A stretch of DNA of 25,245 nt from DASUAO01 sp046484625. GTDB taxonomy: Bacteria > Actinomycetota > Acidimicrobiia > IMCC26256 > PALSA-555. Below, piece after piece: positions 1-7,601 of this stretch (the stretch's first letter is position 1; the number at the start of each line of letters is the position of its first letter). The stretch spans positions 1 through 25,245 of the forward strand of contig JAWOIO010000152.1 in NCBI GenBank assembly GCA_046484625.1, read 5' to 3'. Below the pieces are notes generated by a model that saw only the letters and a list, made by a program, of their open reading frames with translations, was not told the DNA's origin and did not search any database. The translations under genes were made by a program, and so were the position numbers.

Positions 1-408
1 GCAGCACCCGCCGCTCGGCCGTCTCACCACCGACCTCGGCTGCCGCGGTGACCTCCCGGGCCGCGGTCAGGGACAGCTCGCCGGTGCGCAAGGCCCGGTC
101 GGTGACCGAGCCGTCGTGGAGCATCTCGGTGACCGCGAGCGCGTCGCGGGCCGCGGTGCTCCCGGAACCAGAGAGGTCGGCGAGCCACTCGACCGGCGTG
201 ACCGCCGGGACCCGCGCCCGGCGGTCGTGGGTCCACACGCCGGTGTCCACGCAGCGCCGCGCTGCGTAGGCCTTGCGTTCGCGCCGAGCCGCTCGATGCG
301 CGCCGCGGCCCGCGTCACCCGCAGCGCGTCGCTCCCGTCGAGCCGCGCGACATCGAGCGTCTCGACCATCGCCTCCAGCTCGTTCGCCACGCGGGCCCAT
401 CGATCCAT
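1..408 (-). pseudogene. DUF222 (13E12-type) protein, N-terminal part, frameshifted and cut by window edge
   Basis: Read on the minus strand from an ATG at 408, the first 45 residues contain the helical pattern ELEAMVETLDVARL and RVTRAAARIERLGAN, as in the start of DUF222 proteins. These often carry a C-terminal HNH nuclease domain. The frame then turns into Arg/Pro-rich nonsense. A different frame, entered at about position 275, continues the family pattern to the window edge: KAYAARRCVDTGVW, TPVEWLADLSGSGSTAARDAL, and RTGELSLTAAREVTAAAEV. One added base between positions 276 and 274 would join both parts without a gap, so I read this as a single-base deletion. It is either a real pseudogene or a sequencing error. 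The HNH part, if present, lies outside the window. The family is usually multicopy in Actinobacteria and its function is uncertain. Confidence 0.7.
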
Positions 409-459
409 GCCTTCATCCAGGCATGGGGGTGTGACAGTCGGACCGGCTCCCGCGAGCGG

Positions 460-2028
460 TCAGCTCTTCTTGAGGATGCCGAAGACGCCGCGCAGGACGG
501 TGTTGAGCATCGAGCGGCCCTCGCGTGACTTCAGGACGGTCTCCACGACGCCGGGCTCGTCCTTCTTGGGCGCGGCCGTCTTCTTCGTCGACTTCTTCGC
601 GCGGCCCGCGCCCTCGGGCTTCTCGACGGTGACGCCGCCTTCGCCCTCGACTTCCGCGGCCGCGGCCGCGCCTTCGAGGCGCGCCTTGATCTTCTCCTCG
701 GCCGACTCGCGGTTCTCCTCGGTCGCGTAGGTGGCGAAGAGCGGGTTCGCCTTCGCCGCGGCGTCGACGGTGTCGCGGCCGGCGTCACCGATCTTCGAGA
801 GCGGAGGTCGCAAGTGGGTCCACACGACCGGCGTCGGCGTCCCCTTCTCGTCGAGGATCGTGATCATGGCCTCACCGATGCCGAGGCTCGTCATGTCCTC
901 CTCGAGGTCGTAGTCGTCGGTCTTCGGGTACGTCGTGACCGCGGCCTTGAGCGCCTTGGCGTCGCGGGGCGTGTGGGCCCGCAGCGCGTGCTGCACGCGG
1001 TTGCCGAGCTGTGCGAGCACCGGCGCGGGTACGTCGTCGGGCAGCTGGGTGATGAAGTACACGCCGACGCCCTTCGAGCGGATGAGCCGCACGGTCTGGG
1101 CGACCTGCTCGATGAACGCCTTCGACGCGTCGTTGAAGAGCAGGTGCGCCTCGTCGAAGAAGAACACGAGCTTGGGCTTGTCGAGGTCGCCGACCTCAGG
1201 CAGCTCCTGGAACAGCTCGGCGATGAGGTACATGAGGAAGGTCGAGAACAGCGCGGGGCGGTCCTGCACCGCGGGGAGCTCGAGCAGGTGGATCGCGCCG
1301 GGGTCGAGCAGCGAGGTGATCTCCGCCTCCGGCACTCCGAAGAACGCCTCGCCGCCCTGTTGCTCGAGCTCGGTGATGCCGCGGAGCAGGACGCCGGCGG
1401 TCGCGGGGGAGACGCCGCCGATCCCCTTCAGCTCGTCCTTGCCCTCGTCGCTCGTGAGGTACGCGAGCAGGGCGCGCAGGTCGGAGAGGTCGAGCAGCGC
1501 CATCTGATGCTGGTCGGCGTACGCGAAGACCAGGGCGAGCGAGGAGCGCTGCGTCTCGTTGGAGCCGAGGACCTTCGCGAGCAGCTCGGGTCCGAACGAC
1601 GAGACCGAGGCGCGCAGGGGGATGCCCTCGCCGAGGCCTCCGAGCGACCAGAAGGTGACGTCGTGTCCTTCGGGGGCGTAGTCGATGCCGAGCGTCTCCA
1701 CCCGCGCGTCGATCTTCTCGTTGGGCTCCATCGGCTGCATCAGCCCCGACAGGTCCCCCTTCATGTCAGCGGCGAACACCGCGACGCCTGCCGCGGCGAG
1801 CTGCTCGGCGAGGATCTGGAGGGTGACGGTCTTTCCGGTCCCGGTCGCCCCGGCGATCAGGCCGTGGCGGTTGGTCATCGCGAGCGGGATCTGCACGACC
1901 GCCTCGGGGAACACCTCGCCGTCGTGCATCCCGGCGCCGAGCACGATCGACGGGCCGTCGGTCGCGTACGCCTCGGCGATGCGTGGGGAGAAGTCGTCTG
2001 CCTTCTCTGCACTCTTCTTCGTGGCCAT
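460..2028 (-). CDS. HerA-like ATPase of the DUF853 (YjgR) family
   Basis: This 522-residue protein is a HerA/FtsK-superfamily ATPase. The P-loop GATGTGKT is at residues 60-67 and the Walker B segment VFFFDEAH is at about 288-295. It is followed by the sensor-like stretch GVGVYFITQLPDDVP. This pattern is typical of DUF853/YjgR proteins, whose physiological role is not established; a DNA or nucleic acid translocase is the usual guess. After about residue 445 there is an Ala/Glu/Lys-rich, low-complexity linker, then a short conserved-looking tail that ends in LRGVFGILKKS. I chose the ATG at 2028 because the reading frame upstream overlaps rsmD and coaD on the other strand and shows no protein-like pattern. 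The gene is divergent from rsmD, with about 30 bases between the starts. A TACGAT box lies 6 bases before the ATG, which suggests a leaderless message. Confidence 0.88.
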   Translation of the reverse strand: MATKKSAEKADDFSPRIAEAYATDGPSIVLGAGMHDGEVFPEAVVQIPLAMTNRHGLIAGATGTGKTVTLQILAEQLAAAGVAVFAADMKGDLSGLMQPMEPNEKIDARVETLGIDYAPEGHDVTFWSLGGLGEGIPLRASVSSFGPELLAKVLGSNETQRSSLALVFAYADQHQMALLDLSDLRALLAYLTSDEGKDELKGIGGVSPATAGVLLRGITELEQQGGEAFFGVPEAEITSLLDPGAIHLLELPAVQDRPALFSTFLMYLIAELFQELPEVGDLDKPKLVFFFDEAHLLFNDASKAFIEQVAQTVRLIRSKGVGVYFITQLPDDVPAPVLAQLGNRVQHALRAHTPRDAKALKAAVTTYPKTDDYDLEEDMTSLGIGEAMITILDEKGTPTPVVWTHLRPPLSKIGDAGRDTVDAAAKANPLFATYATEENRESAEEKIKARLEGAAAAAEVEGEGGVTVEKPEGAGRAKKSTKKTAAPKKDEPGVVETVLKSREGRSMLNTVLRGVFGILKKS

Positions 2029-2034
2029 CGGCGC

Positions 2035-2040
2035 ATCGTA
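2035..2040 (-). promoter_or_regulatory. Possible -10 box of the HerA-like gene
   Basis: On the minus strand the hexamer TACGAT fits the actinobacterial TANNNT -10 pattern. It ends 6 bases before the ATG at 2028, the distance expected if transcription starts at or next to the start codon. No clear -35 box is visible. Confidence 0.35.
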
Positions 2041-2064
2041 GGACGGCGCGCGAACATGGGGCTG

Positions 2065-2673
2065 ATGCGGACGCGACTGCACGTGATCGCGGGCGACGCA
2101 CGTGGGCGCGTCCTCGAGGTGCCCGAAGGCGCCCGACCGACGGCCGGGCGCGTGCGAGAAGCGCTGTTCGCGTCTCTCGGCGAGGTCACGGGCCTGCGGG
2201 TCCTCGACCTGTTCGCCGGGAGCGGAGCCGTCGCCATCGAGGCGCTCTCCCGCGGGGCGGGGTCGGCGGTGCTGGTGGAGCGGGATCGCGCCGCAGTCGA
2301 GGTCTGCCGGGCGAACCTCGAGACCACCGGCACCGCGACGAATGCGCGTGTCGTCCCGAGCGGGGTCGAGGCCTTCCTCACCAGGACGCCGCCCCCCGAG
2401 GCCCCGTTCGACCTCGTGTGGTGCGACCCGCCGTACGGGGCGGACCCGGCCGAGCTCGACCGCGCCTGCGAGGCGCTCCGCCGCCCGGGATGGCTGGCCT
2501 CCGACGCCCGGATCGTGCTGGAGCGGCCGGCCCGCCGCCGAGCGGTTCGGGACGAAGCACCGGAGCACGCGCCGGTCGGGGACGCGGCGTTCGAGGTCAT
2601 GTGGGAGCGCGAGTACGGCGATACGCTCGTCACAGTGCTGCGCTCTCGCGAGCGACCATGCGACCATGCCTGA
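2065..2673 (+). CDS. rsmD: 16S rRNA (guanine966-N2)-methyltransferase RsmD
   Basis: About 202 residues, the usual size for RsmD, which methylates G966 of 16S rRNA with S-adenosylmethionine during 30S assembly. Visible family marks are the N-terminal HVIAGDARGR, then RPTAGRVREALFASL, the SAM-binding motif DLFAGSGAVAIEAL, and the catalytic-site motif CDPPYG (the DPPY form of the N-methylase signature). The ATG at 2065 gives MRTRLHVIAG, the normal family start. An in-frame ATG at 2056 would add only three residues and cannot be excluded. The gene is divergent from the HerA-like gene and is followed after 63 bases by coaD, the common actinobacterial pairing. Confidence 0.93.
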   Translation: MRTRLHVIAGDARGRVLEVPEGARPTAGRVREALFASLGEVTGLRVLDLFAGSGAVAIEALSRGAGSAVLVERDRAAVEVCRANLETTGTATNARVVPSGVEAFLTRTPPPEAPFDLVWCDPPYGADPAELDRACEALRRPGWLASDARIVLERPARRRAVRDEAPEHAPVGDAAFEVMWEREYGDTLVTVLRSRERPCDHA

Positions 2674-2736
2674 TCGGGGCGACCCGCTCGGGCAACCGAA
2701 CACCGAGGCTCGACCGGCAGACAGGAGGCCGTCCGC

Positions 2737-3231
2737 GTGTCGATCGCGCTGTGCCCGGGTTCCTTCGACCCGGTGACCCTGGGTCACCTCGACATCATCG
2801 AGCGAACGGCCCGCCACTTCGACGAGGTCATCGTCGCGGTGATCCGCAATCCCCAGAAGGCGAAGTCCCTGTTCACGCTCGAGGAGCGCCAGGAGATGCT
2901 CGCCGAGGTCGTCGGCAATCTCCCGAACGTCCGGATCGAGTTCTTCAAGGGCCTGCTCGTCGAGTTCGCCAAGGACCACGGCGCCGAGTCCATCGTCAAG
3001 GGGCTCCGCGCGGTGTCCGACTTCGACTACGAGCTCCAGATGGCCCAGATGAACCAGCGGCTCTCCGGGATCGACACGTTCTTCATCGCCACCAGCCCGC
3101 GTCACTCCTTCCTGTCGTCGAGCCTCGTGCGCGAGGTCGCCAAGTACGGCGGCGACGTGTCGAGCATGGTCCCCGAGGTCGTGATGGAACGCTTGCAGGA
3201 ACGGTTCGGGGCCACCGACTCCCCGGGATGA
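2737..3231 (+). CDS. coaD: Phosphopantetheine adenylyltransferase
   Basis: This enzyme joins 4'-phosphopantetheine and ATP to make dephospho-CoA, the next-to-last step of CoA synthesis. The 164-residue product has the normal length. The nucleotidyltransferase signature CPGSFDPVTLGHLDII is at residues 6-21, with the TxGH-type motif at 14-17. Other family marks are VKGLRAVSDFDYELQMA and the C-terminal FLSSSLVREVAKYGGD, which corresponds to the ISSS-x-R nucleotide-binding motif. The GTG start at 2737 is supported by a strong AGGAGG ribosome binding site at 2723-2728, 8 bases upstream. The gene follows rsmD and sits 6 bases before the sepIVA-like gene, so it is likely cotranscribed with both. Confidence 0.97.
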   Translation: MSIALCPGSFDPVTLGHLDIIERTARHFDEVIVAVIRNPQKAKSLFTLEERQEMLAEVVGNLPNVRIEFFKGLLVEFAKDHGAESIVKGLRAVSDFDYELQMAQMNQRLSGIDTFFIATSPRHSFLSSSLVREVAKYGGDVSSMVPEVVMERLQERFGATDSPG

Positions 3232-3237
3232 CGTCGG

Positions 3238-3780
3238 GTGAGTGAACGCGAGGCACGCGCGCTCGAAGACCTCCTGTTCGACCTGCGCGAGCTGGTCGAG
3301 CAGGCACGGACGATGCCGATGTCGGCATCGGTGCTGCTGAACCGCGACGAGACGCTGTCGATCATCGAGGACGCGATCGAGTCGTTTCCCGAGGAGCTCC
3401 GTCGCGCGCGTTGGCTGCTCAAGGAGCGCGACGAGTTCCTCGCCACTGCCCAGCGCGATGCCGACTCGCTCGTCGAGGCGGCGCGCGCTCAGGCGGAGCG
3501 CCTAGTCGAACGGACCGAGATCGTCCGTGAGGCGCGTCGCACGGCCGAGCAGACGGTCGCCGACGCCGAGGCCGACGCCCGTCGACTGCGCCACGAGGCC
3601 GAGGACTTCATCGATGCCCGGCTCGAGGCGTTCGAGGAGACGCTGACCCGCACGCTCGAGTCGGTCCGCCGGGGGCGGGCCCGGTTGCAGGTCGACCCCG
3701 ACCGCCCGGAGGGCGGCGACGCCGACGCCGACGCAGTGGGAGCGCCCGAGCGGGGGTTCTTCGACCAGGACGAGGGCTGA
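3238..3780 (+). CDS. SepIVA-like (DivIVA-type) coiled-coil septation protein, short form
   Basis: This 180-residue protein is highly charged and predicted coiled coil from about residue 55 to 150. Its two ends resemble the mycobacterial septation factor SepIVA (Rv2927c) as I remember it: near the N terminus MPMSASVLLNRDETLSIIEDA and then a PEELRRARWLLKERDEFL stretch; near the C terminus FIDARLEAFEETLTRTLESV followed by a GRARL segment. SepIVA binds at the division site and is needed for septum formation in mycobacteria. Here the middle coiled coil is shorter: the mycobacterial protein has about 245 residues. The position next to DUF177 also matches mycobacteria. The start is a GTG at 3238, 6 bases after coaD. 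The last 30 residues are Asp/Glu-rich and probably disordered. The function is inferred from similarity and gene order. Confidence 0.75.
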   Translation: MSEREARALEDLLFDLRELVEQARTMPMSASVLLNRDETLSIIEDAIESFPEELRRARWLLKERDEFLATAQRDADSLVEAARAQAERLVERTEIVREARRTAEQTVADAEADARRLRHEAEDFIDARLEAFEETLTRTLESVRRGRARLQVDPDRPEGGDADADAVGAPERGFFDQDEG

Positions 3781-3796
3781 GCGCACCCGATCGGCA

Positions 3797-3823
3797 GAAA
3801 ACGGCGAGTTCTCGGGCGTTTTC
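3797..3823 (+). terminator. Terminator-like hairpin after the sepIVA-like gene
   Basis: The arms GAAAACG (3797-3803) and CGTTTTC (3817-3823) pair perfectly. An inner CGAG/CTCG pair closes the loop with small bulges. The hairpin begins 16 bases after the stop codon, and its 3' arm contains TTTT, an unusual AT-rich spot in this sequence. It probably ends the rsmD-coaD-sepIVA message. The T run is short, so termination may be partial. Confidence 0.45.
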
Positions 3824-3834
3824 GGCGCTCGCGC

Positions 3835-3840
3835 TATCCT
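3835..3840 (+). promoter_or_regulatory. Possible -10 box for the DUF177-rpmF-plsX operon
   Basis: TATCCT fits the TANNNT pattern and lies just after the terminator-like hairpin, 76 bases before the DUF177 start. A leader of about 70 bases would result. No convincing -35 box is seen. Confidence 0.3.
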
Positions 3841-3916
3841 GACCTGCCGTTCCGTCCGCGGGGCGCGCGGGCCCGTTCGGGGCGCCCGCCACCCGTGGGC
3901 TCCGGCCTCCATCCCA

Positions 3917-4402
3917 ATGTCCGGATTCCGCATCGATGTTGCCGACCTCATCACGCACTCGGGGTCGCGTCGCGAGATCTCGCTCTCGGTCCCGCTCGAC
4001 GATCTGGGCGTCGACACATGGCGCATCGACGAACCGGTCGATGTCGCGCTCACGCTCGAGCGGATCCCCGACGGGATCGTGGCTCGGGGCACCGTGCGCG
4101 CCGCGTGGGTCGCCGAGTGCAGTGTCTGCCTCGCCGCGGTGCGCAGCGAGCTGACCGTCGGTGTCGACGAGTTGTTCGAGTCGTCCCCCCTCGAGGGTGA
4201 GACCTATCCGATCGACGACCGTGCGATCGACCTCGAGCAGCTCGTGCGCGACGCGCTGCTCCTCGAGCTCCCCCTCGCGCCGCGGTGCGATGGCGACTGC
4301 GTGGCGCCCGATGCCGTGGGTGTCTCGGTCGGCGACGGCCGACCCGAACCCGGCGACCCGCGCTGGGCGGCGCTCGCCGACCTCGACGTCGAGGCGTCCT
4401 GA
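3917..4402 (+). CDS. DUF177 (YceD family) protein
   Basis: This 161-residue protein belongs to the YceD/DUF177 family, which almost always precedes rpmF. The family has been linked to 23S rRNA or large-subunit processing, but its biochemical role is not settled. Visible marks are the cysteine pair in ECSVCLAAV (residues 68 and 71), an acidic middle ending in DLEQLVRDALLLELPLAP, and the later RCDGDC cysteines, which could bind a metal with the first pair. The ATG at 3917 begins MSGFRIDVADLI, a normal family start. It is followed after 62 bases by rpmF, so cotranscription with rpmF and plsX is likely. Confidence 0.88.
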   Translation: MSGFRIDVADLITHSGSRREISLSVPLDDLGVDTWRIDEPVDVALTLERIPDGIVARGTVRAAWVAECSVCLAAVRSELTVGVDELFESSPLEGETYPIDDRAIDLEQLVRDALLLELPLAPRCDGDCVAPDAVGVSVGDGRPEPGDPRWAALADLDVEAS

Positions 4403-4464
4403 GCTGACCCCAGCTGCGCCACACCCCGATCCCCACTCGTTCGAAGCCGAGACCAGGAGTCACG

Positions 4465-4644
4465 ATGGCCGTTCCGAAGCGCAAGACCCCACGCTCCCGC
4501 ACCCACAGCCGCCGGTCGGCGAACCGTCGCCTCGAGGCGCCACCGCGCTCGGACTGCCCGCACTGCGGGTCGGCGAAGCTCCCGCACGTCGTGTGCCCGA
4601 ACTGCGGTTGGTACAAGGGCCGACAGGCGCTCGAGGTCGACTGA
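4465..4644 (+). CDS. rpmF: 50S ribosomal protein L32
   Basis: A 59-residue basic protein starting MAVPKRKTPRSRTHSRRS, the classic L32 N terminus. The zinc-ribbon cysteines are in CPHC (residues 31-34) and CPNC (44-47), so this is the zinc-binding form of L32. An AGGAG ribosome binding site at 4455-4459 lies 5 bases before the ATG. The position between DUF177 and plsX is the widespread bacterial order, which couples ribosome and phospholipid synthesis genes. The product is complete, with the usual C-terminal GWYKGRQAL pattern. Confidence 0.97.
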   Translation: MAVPKRKTPRSRTHSRRSANRRLEAPPRSDCPHCGSAKLPHVVCPNCGWYKGRQALEVD

Positions 4645-4657
4645 GCGCGACGCGACG

Positions 4658-5665
4658 ATGAGGAGCACGCGCACGGTGATCGCGGTCGACGCGATGGGCG
4701 GCGACCGCGCGCCCGGAGAGATCGTCGCGGGCGCGCTGCACGCCGTCGAGCACTCTGGCGTCGCGGTGCTCCTCGTCGGTCGCACGTCGGACATCGAGCC
4801 CCTCCTCCCCGGCGGCGAGTGCCCGGACGGCGTCGAGGTCCTCCACGCCGAGGACGTGATCGGCATGGACGACGAGCCGTTGGCTTCGGTCCGCAAGCAC
4901 AAGGACGCGTCCATCACGCGCGCGATCGAGGCAGTCAAGGACGGCCGGGCCGCGGGCATGGTGAGCGCGGGCAACACCGGTGCCGTCACGACCGCGGCCG
5001 CGCTGCGCCTGGGCCGGTTCCGGGGGGTCCCGAGCCCCGCTATCGCGGTGCCGATCCCCGTCCCCGGCTCGCACCCGCAGGTGCTCGTCGACAGCGGTGC
5101 CGTCGTCGACCCGGCTCCCGAGCGGCTCGTCCAGTACGCGCTCATGGGCTGCGAGTACGCACGCGTCCGCTACGAGATCACGTCACCGAAGGTGGGGCTC
5201 CTCTCGAACGGTGAGGAGCCGGGGAAGGGCGACGCGCTGCGCAAGGCGGCGTACCCGCTGCTCGAGGCCGTGTCCGGCTTCGTCGGGAACGTCGAGGGAC
5301 GCGATCTCCTGCACGCCGGGATCGTCGACGTCCTCGTCACCGACGGCTTCACCGGGAACATCGCGCTCAAGTCCATCGAGGGCGCGCTCCGTTCCATGGC
5401 GGCTGTCGTGTTCGGCGTCCTCGACTCGAGTCCCGAGGCGCGGGAGGCCGCCAAGGCGATCATGCCGGCGCTGCTCGAGGCCGCCGTCGCGTTCGACCCC
5501 GACGAGACGGGCGGCGCGGTGCTCGCCGGCGTCAACGGCGTCACCGTGATCTCCCACGGCTCGTCGTCGGCGCGGGCCATCGTGCGCGCGATCGAGGTGG
5601 CGGCCGAGTGCGCGGACCGCGACGTCGTCGGACGGATGCGATCGGCAGTCACCGATGCCGGCTGA
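4658..5665 (+). CDS. plsX: Phosphate acyltransferase PlsX
   Basis: PlsX converts acyl-ACP to acyl-phosphate, the donor used by PlsY for the first acylation of glycerol-3-phosphate. The 335-residue length is normal. The N-terminal IAVDAMGGDRAPGEIVAGAL is the family signature. Further marks are SAGNTGA, the LLSNGEEPGKG region, and VDVLVTDGFTGNIALKSIEG. The start is the ATG at 4658, 13 bases after rpmF. The 3' end overlaps the acyl carrier protein gene by 11 bases, so translation is probably coupled and enzyme and carrier are made together. It acts at the inner face of the membrane. Confidence 0.97.
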   Translation: MRSTRTVIAVDAMGGDRAPGEIVAGALHAVEHSGVAVLLVGRTSDIEPLLPGGECPDGVEVLHAEDVIGMDDEPLASVRKHKDASITRAIEAVKDGRAAGMVSAGNTGAVTTAAALRLGRFRGVPSPAIAVPIPVPGSHPQVLVDSGAVVDPAPERLVQYALMGCEYARVRYEITSPKVGLLSNGEEPGKGDALRKAAYPLLEAVSGFVGNVEGRDLLHAGIVDVLVTDGFTGNIALKSIEGALRSMAAVVFGVLDSSPEAREAAKAIMPALLEAAVAFDPDETGGAVLAGVNGVTVISHGSSSARAIVRAIEVAAECADRDVVGRMRSAVTDAG

Positions 5666-5960
5666 GACGCACGTGGCGCAGCCGCCGGTGGATCCCGACG
5701 AGGTCCTGGCCCTCCTGCGAGAGCGCCTCGCAGAGATCCTCGAGATCGACGAGACCCGCATCACGCGCGACGCACGCTTCGTCGACGACCTCGACGCCGA
5801 CTCGATCGCGATCATCCAGCTCGTGGAGTCGATGGAGGCCGAGCTCGGCGAGCGCACCGTGGGGTTCCGGATCGAGGACGAGGACCTCGCCGACCTCGAG
5901 ACCGTCGGAGAGGCGGTCGACTACATGGTCCTCCGGCTGTCGCCGCGCGGAGCGTCGTGA
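5655..5960 (+). CDS. acpP: Acyl carrier protein
   Basis: A 101-residue acidic protein with a typical four-helix acyl carrier fold. The phosphopantetheine attachment Ser lies in DLDADSIAIIQLVESMEAEL, where the usual DSL is DSI. It is about 20 residues longer than the standard AcpP, with an extra N-terminal segment (MPAETHVAQPPVDPDEV) and a short tail. The position between plsX and rnc is the standard place for acpP, so a role in type II fatty acid synthesis is most likely; a carrier for a specialised pathway is the alternative. The ATG at 5655 lies inside plsX and the stop overlaps the start of rnc. Confidence 0.88.
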   Translation: MPAETHVAQPPVDPDEVLALLRERLAEILEIDETRITRDARFVDDLDADSIAIIQLVESMEAELGERTVGFRIEDEDLADLETVGEAVDYMVLRLSPRGAS

Positions 5961-6730
5961 TGGAGCCGGCGACCATTCGCCAGCTCGAGGCCGCGATCGG
6001 CCACCGGTTCACGCAGCCGGCCCATCTCGCCCAGGCGTTGGTGCACCGCTCGTACTGCGCGGAGCATCCCGGTGAGGAGTCCAACGAACGCATGGAGTTC
6101 CTCGGGGACGCGATCCTCGGGCTCTCCGTGACCGTGCACGTCTACGACGAGTACCCGGACCTCCCCGAGGGCGAGCTGGCGAAGCTCCGGGCGTCAGTGG
6201 TCAACGCCGAGGTGCTGGCCGAGGTGGCGCTCGAGATCGATCTCGGGCCGGCCCTCCGTCTCGGCAAGGGCGAAGACGCGTCCGGCGGCCGTTCCAAGCC
6301 GTCGATCCTCGCCGACGCCGTCGAGGCCGTGATCGCCGCGGTCTACCTCGACGGAGGCTGGGACGCGGCCGATCGTCTCGTCCTCGACCTGGTCGGTGAC
6401 CGGATCCGCGACGGCGCGTCCGGACCGGGCGACGACGACTACAAGACCCGGCTCCAAGAGCTCGCGGCACAGCAGTTCGACCAGCTGCCGCGGTACCAGA
6501 TCCGCGCCGAGGGCCCGGACCACTCCAAGCGGTTCTTCGCCGCCGTCACCATCGCTGGTGAGACGCGGGGTGAGGGCGAAGGCCGTTCGAAGAAGCACGC
6601 CGAGCAGGCCGCCGCGCGGGACGCGTGGCACGCGCTCGCCGATGCGCCGACCGCCGAAGACGAGCGCGTCGACGACGAGCACGTGCGCGTCGGCAGCAGC
6701 GCCGACCGATCGCCAAGAGAGGAACGCTGA
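5957..6730 (+). CDS. rnc: Ribonuclease III
   Basis: RNase III cleaves double-stranded RNA in rRNA precursors and regulatory duplexes. The catalytic signature NERMEFLGDAILGL is at about residues 44-57, and the second acidic cluster is in ILADAVEAVIAAVYLDGG. A double-stranded-RNA-binding domain follows, with DYKTRLQELAAQ at its start and RSKKHAEQAAARDAW at its end. The length, 257 residues, is normal with a short charged tail. Two adjacent starts are possible, GTG at 5957 and ATG at 5960; both overlap the end of the acyl carrier gene. The stop overlaps the mutM start by one base (TGATG), which indicates coupled translation. Confidence 0.96.
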   Translation: MMEPATIRQLEAAIGHRFTQPAHLAQALVHRSYCAEHPGEESNERMEFLGDAILGLSVTVHVYDEYPDLPEGELAKLRASVVNAEVLAEVALEIDLGPALRLGKGEDASGGRSKPSILADAVEAVIAAVYLDGGWDAADRLVLDLVGDRIRDGASGPGDDDYKTRLQELAAQQFDQLPRYQIRAEGPDHSKRFFAAVTIAGETRGEGEGRSKKHAEQAAARDAWHALADAPTAEDERVDDEHVRVGSSADRSPREER

Positions 6731-7566
6731 TGCCCGAGCTCCCCGAGGTCGAAGTCGTCAGCAAGGATCTCGAACGTGAGATCGTCGGTCGCCGGATCAA
6801 GGCGGTCGAGGTCGACGGGATGCGGACCGTCCGACGGCATCACAACCGAAAGCAGTTCATTGCTCGACTCGAGGGCAAGAAGATCCTCGGTGTCGAGCGG
6901 CGGGGGAAGTACATCCTCTGCCGGCTCGAGGAGGGCGAGGTCCTGGTCATCCACCTCGGGATGTCGGGGCAGCTCCTGCGCGCCAAGACGTCGCGCGAGA
7001 CGCGGCCCAAGCACACCCACGTCGTGATCACGTTCCAGAAGGGCGGACAGCTCCGCTTCGTCGACCCGCGCACGTTCGGCGAGATGTTCGTCGTCGCCCT
7101 CGACGAGGTCGACAAGACCGCCGGGCTCGGACGCCTCGGCGTGGACCCTCTCGACCACGCGATGTCGTGGGAGTCCTTCGGCGCACTGATCACCCAGAAG
7201 CACGCGCAGCTGAAGCGCCTGCTCATGGACCAGAAGTTCATCGCGGGCATCGGCAACATCTACTCCGACGAGATCCTCTGGGGTGCGGGGCTCCGCTGGG
7301 ACCGTCAGAGCGACTCGTTGTCGTCCCAGGAGGTCCGGCGCCTGTACCGCTCGATGATCGAGGTGCTCCAGGACGCGGTGAAGTACCGCGGGTCGACGCT
7401 CGACGACCAGCAGTACGTCGACGTGTTCGGCAAGCCCGGCGAGTACCAGGAGCATCACAAGGTCTACGGGCGCGACGGTGAGACCTGTCGGCGGTGCCGG
7501 TCCGTGCTGGTGCGGGAGCGGACCGGGGGGCGGACCACCTACTTCTGTCCCTCGTGCCAGGTCTGA
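6730..7566 (+). CDS. mutM: Formamidopyrimidine-DNA glycosylase
   Basis: MutM/Fpg removes 8-oxoguanine and ring-opened purines and cuts the abasic site. The N-terminal MPELPEVEVV carries the catalytic proline exposed after Met removal and the catalytic Glu. The conserved lysine is in RRGKYI (about residue 60). The helix-two-turn-helix segment reads FIAGIGNIYSDEILW. The C-terminal zinc finger is intact: CRRC, then about 16 residues, then CPSC, with the DNA-contacting Arg in GGRTTYFC. The 278-residue length is normal. The start overlaps the rnc stop, and the rnc-mutM-smc order is common in Gram-positive bacteria. Confidence 0.96.
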   Translation: MPELPEVEVVSKDLEREIVGRRIKAVEVDGMRTVRRHHNRKQFIARLEGKKILGVERRGKYILCRLEEGEVLVIHLGMSGQLLRAKTSRETRPKHTHVVITFQKGGQLRFVDPRTFGEMFVVALDEVDKTAGLGRLGVDPLDHAMSWESFGALITQKHAQLKRLLMDQKFIAGIGNIYSDEILWGAGLRWDRQSDSLSSQEVRRLYRSMIEVLQDAVKYRGSTLDDQQYVDVFGKPGEYQEHHKVYGRDGETCRRCRSVLVRERTGGRTTYFCPSCQV

Positions 7567-7601
7567 CCGATCCCGACCCGGGCGCCGGGGCGGAGCCCCG
7601 G

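Noticed and set aside
814..2055. Long plus-strand open frame in front of rsmD
   Set aside because: It is the antisense shadow of the HerA-like gene; only the part from about 2056 matches a family.
2029..3105. Long minus-strand extension of the HerA-like frame (359 extra codons)
   Set aside because: It lies antisense to rsmD and coaD, is Arg/Pro/Gly-rich without domain pattern, and the conserved protein starts at 2028.
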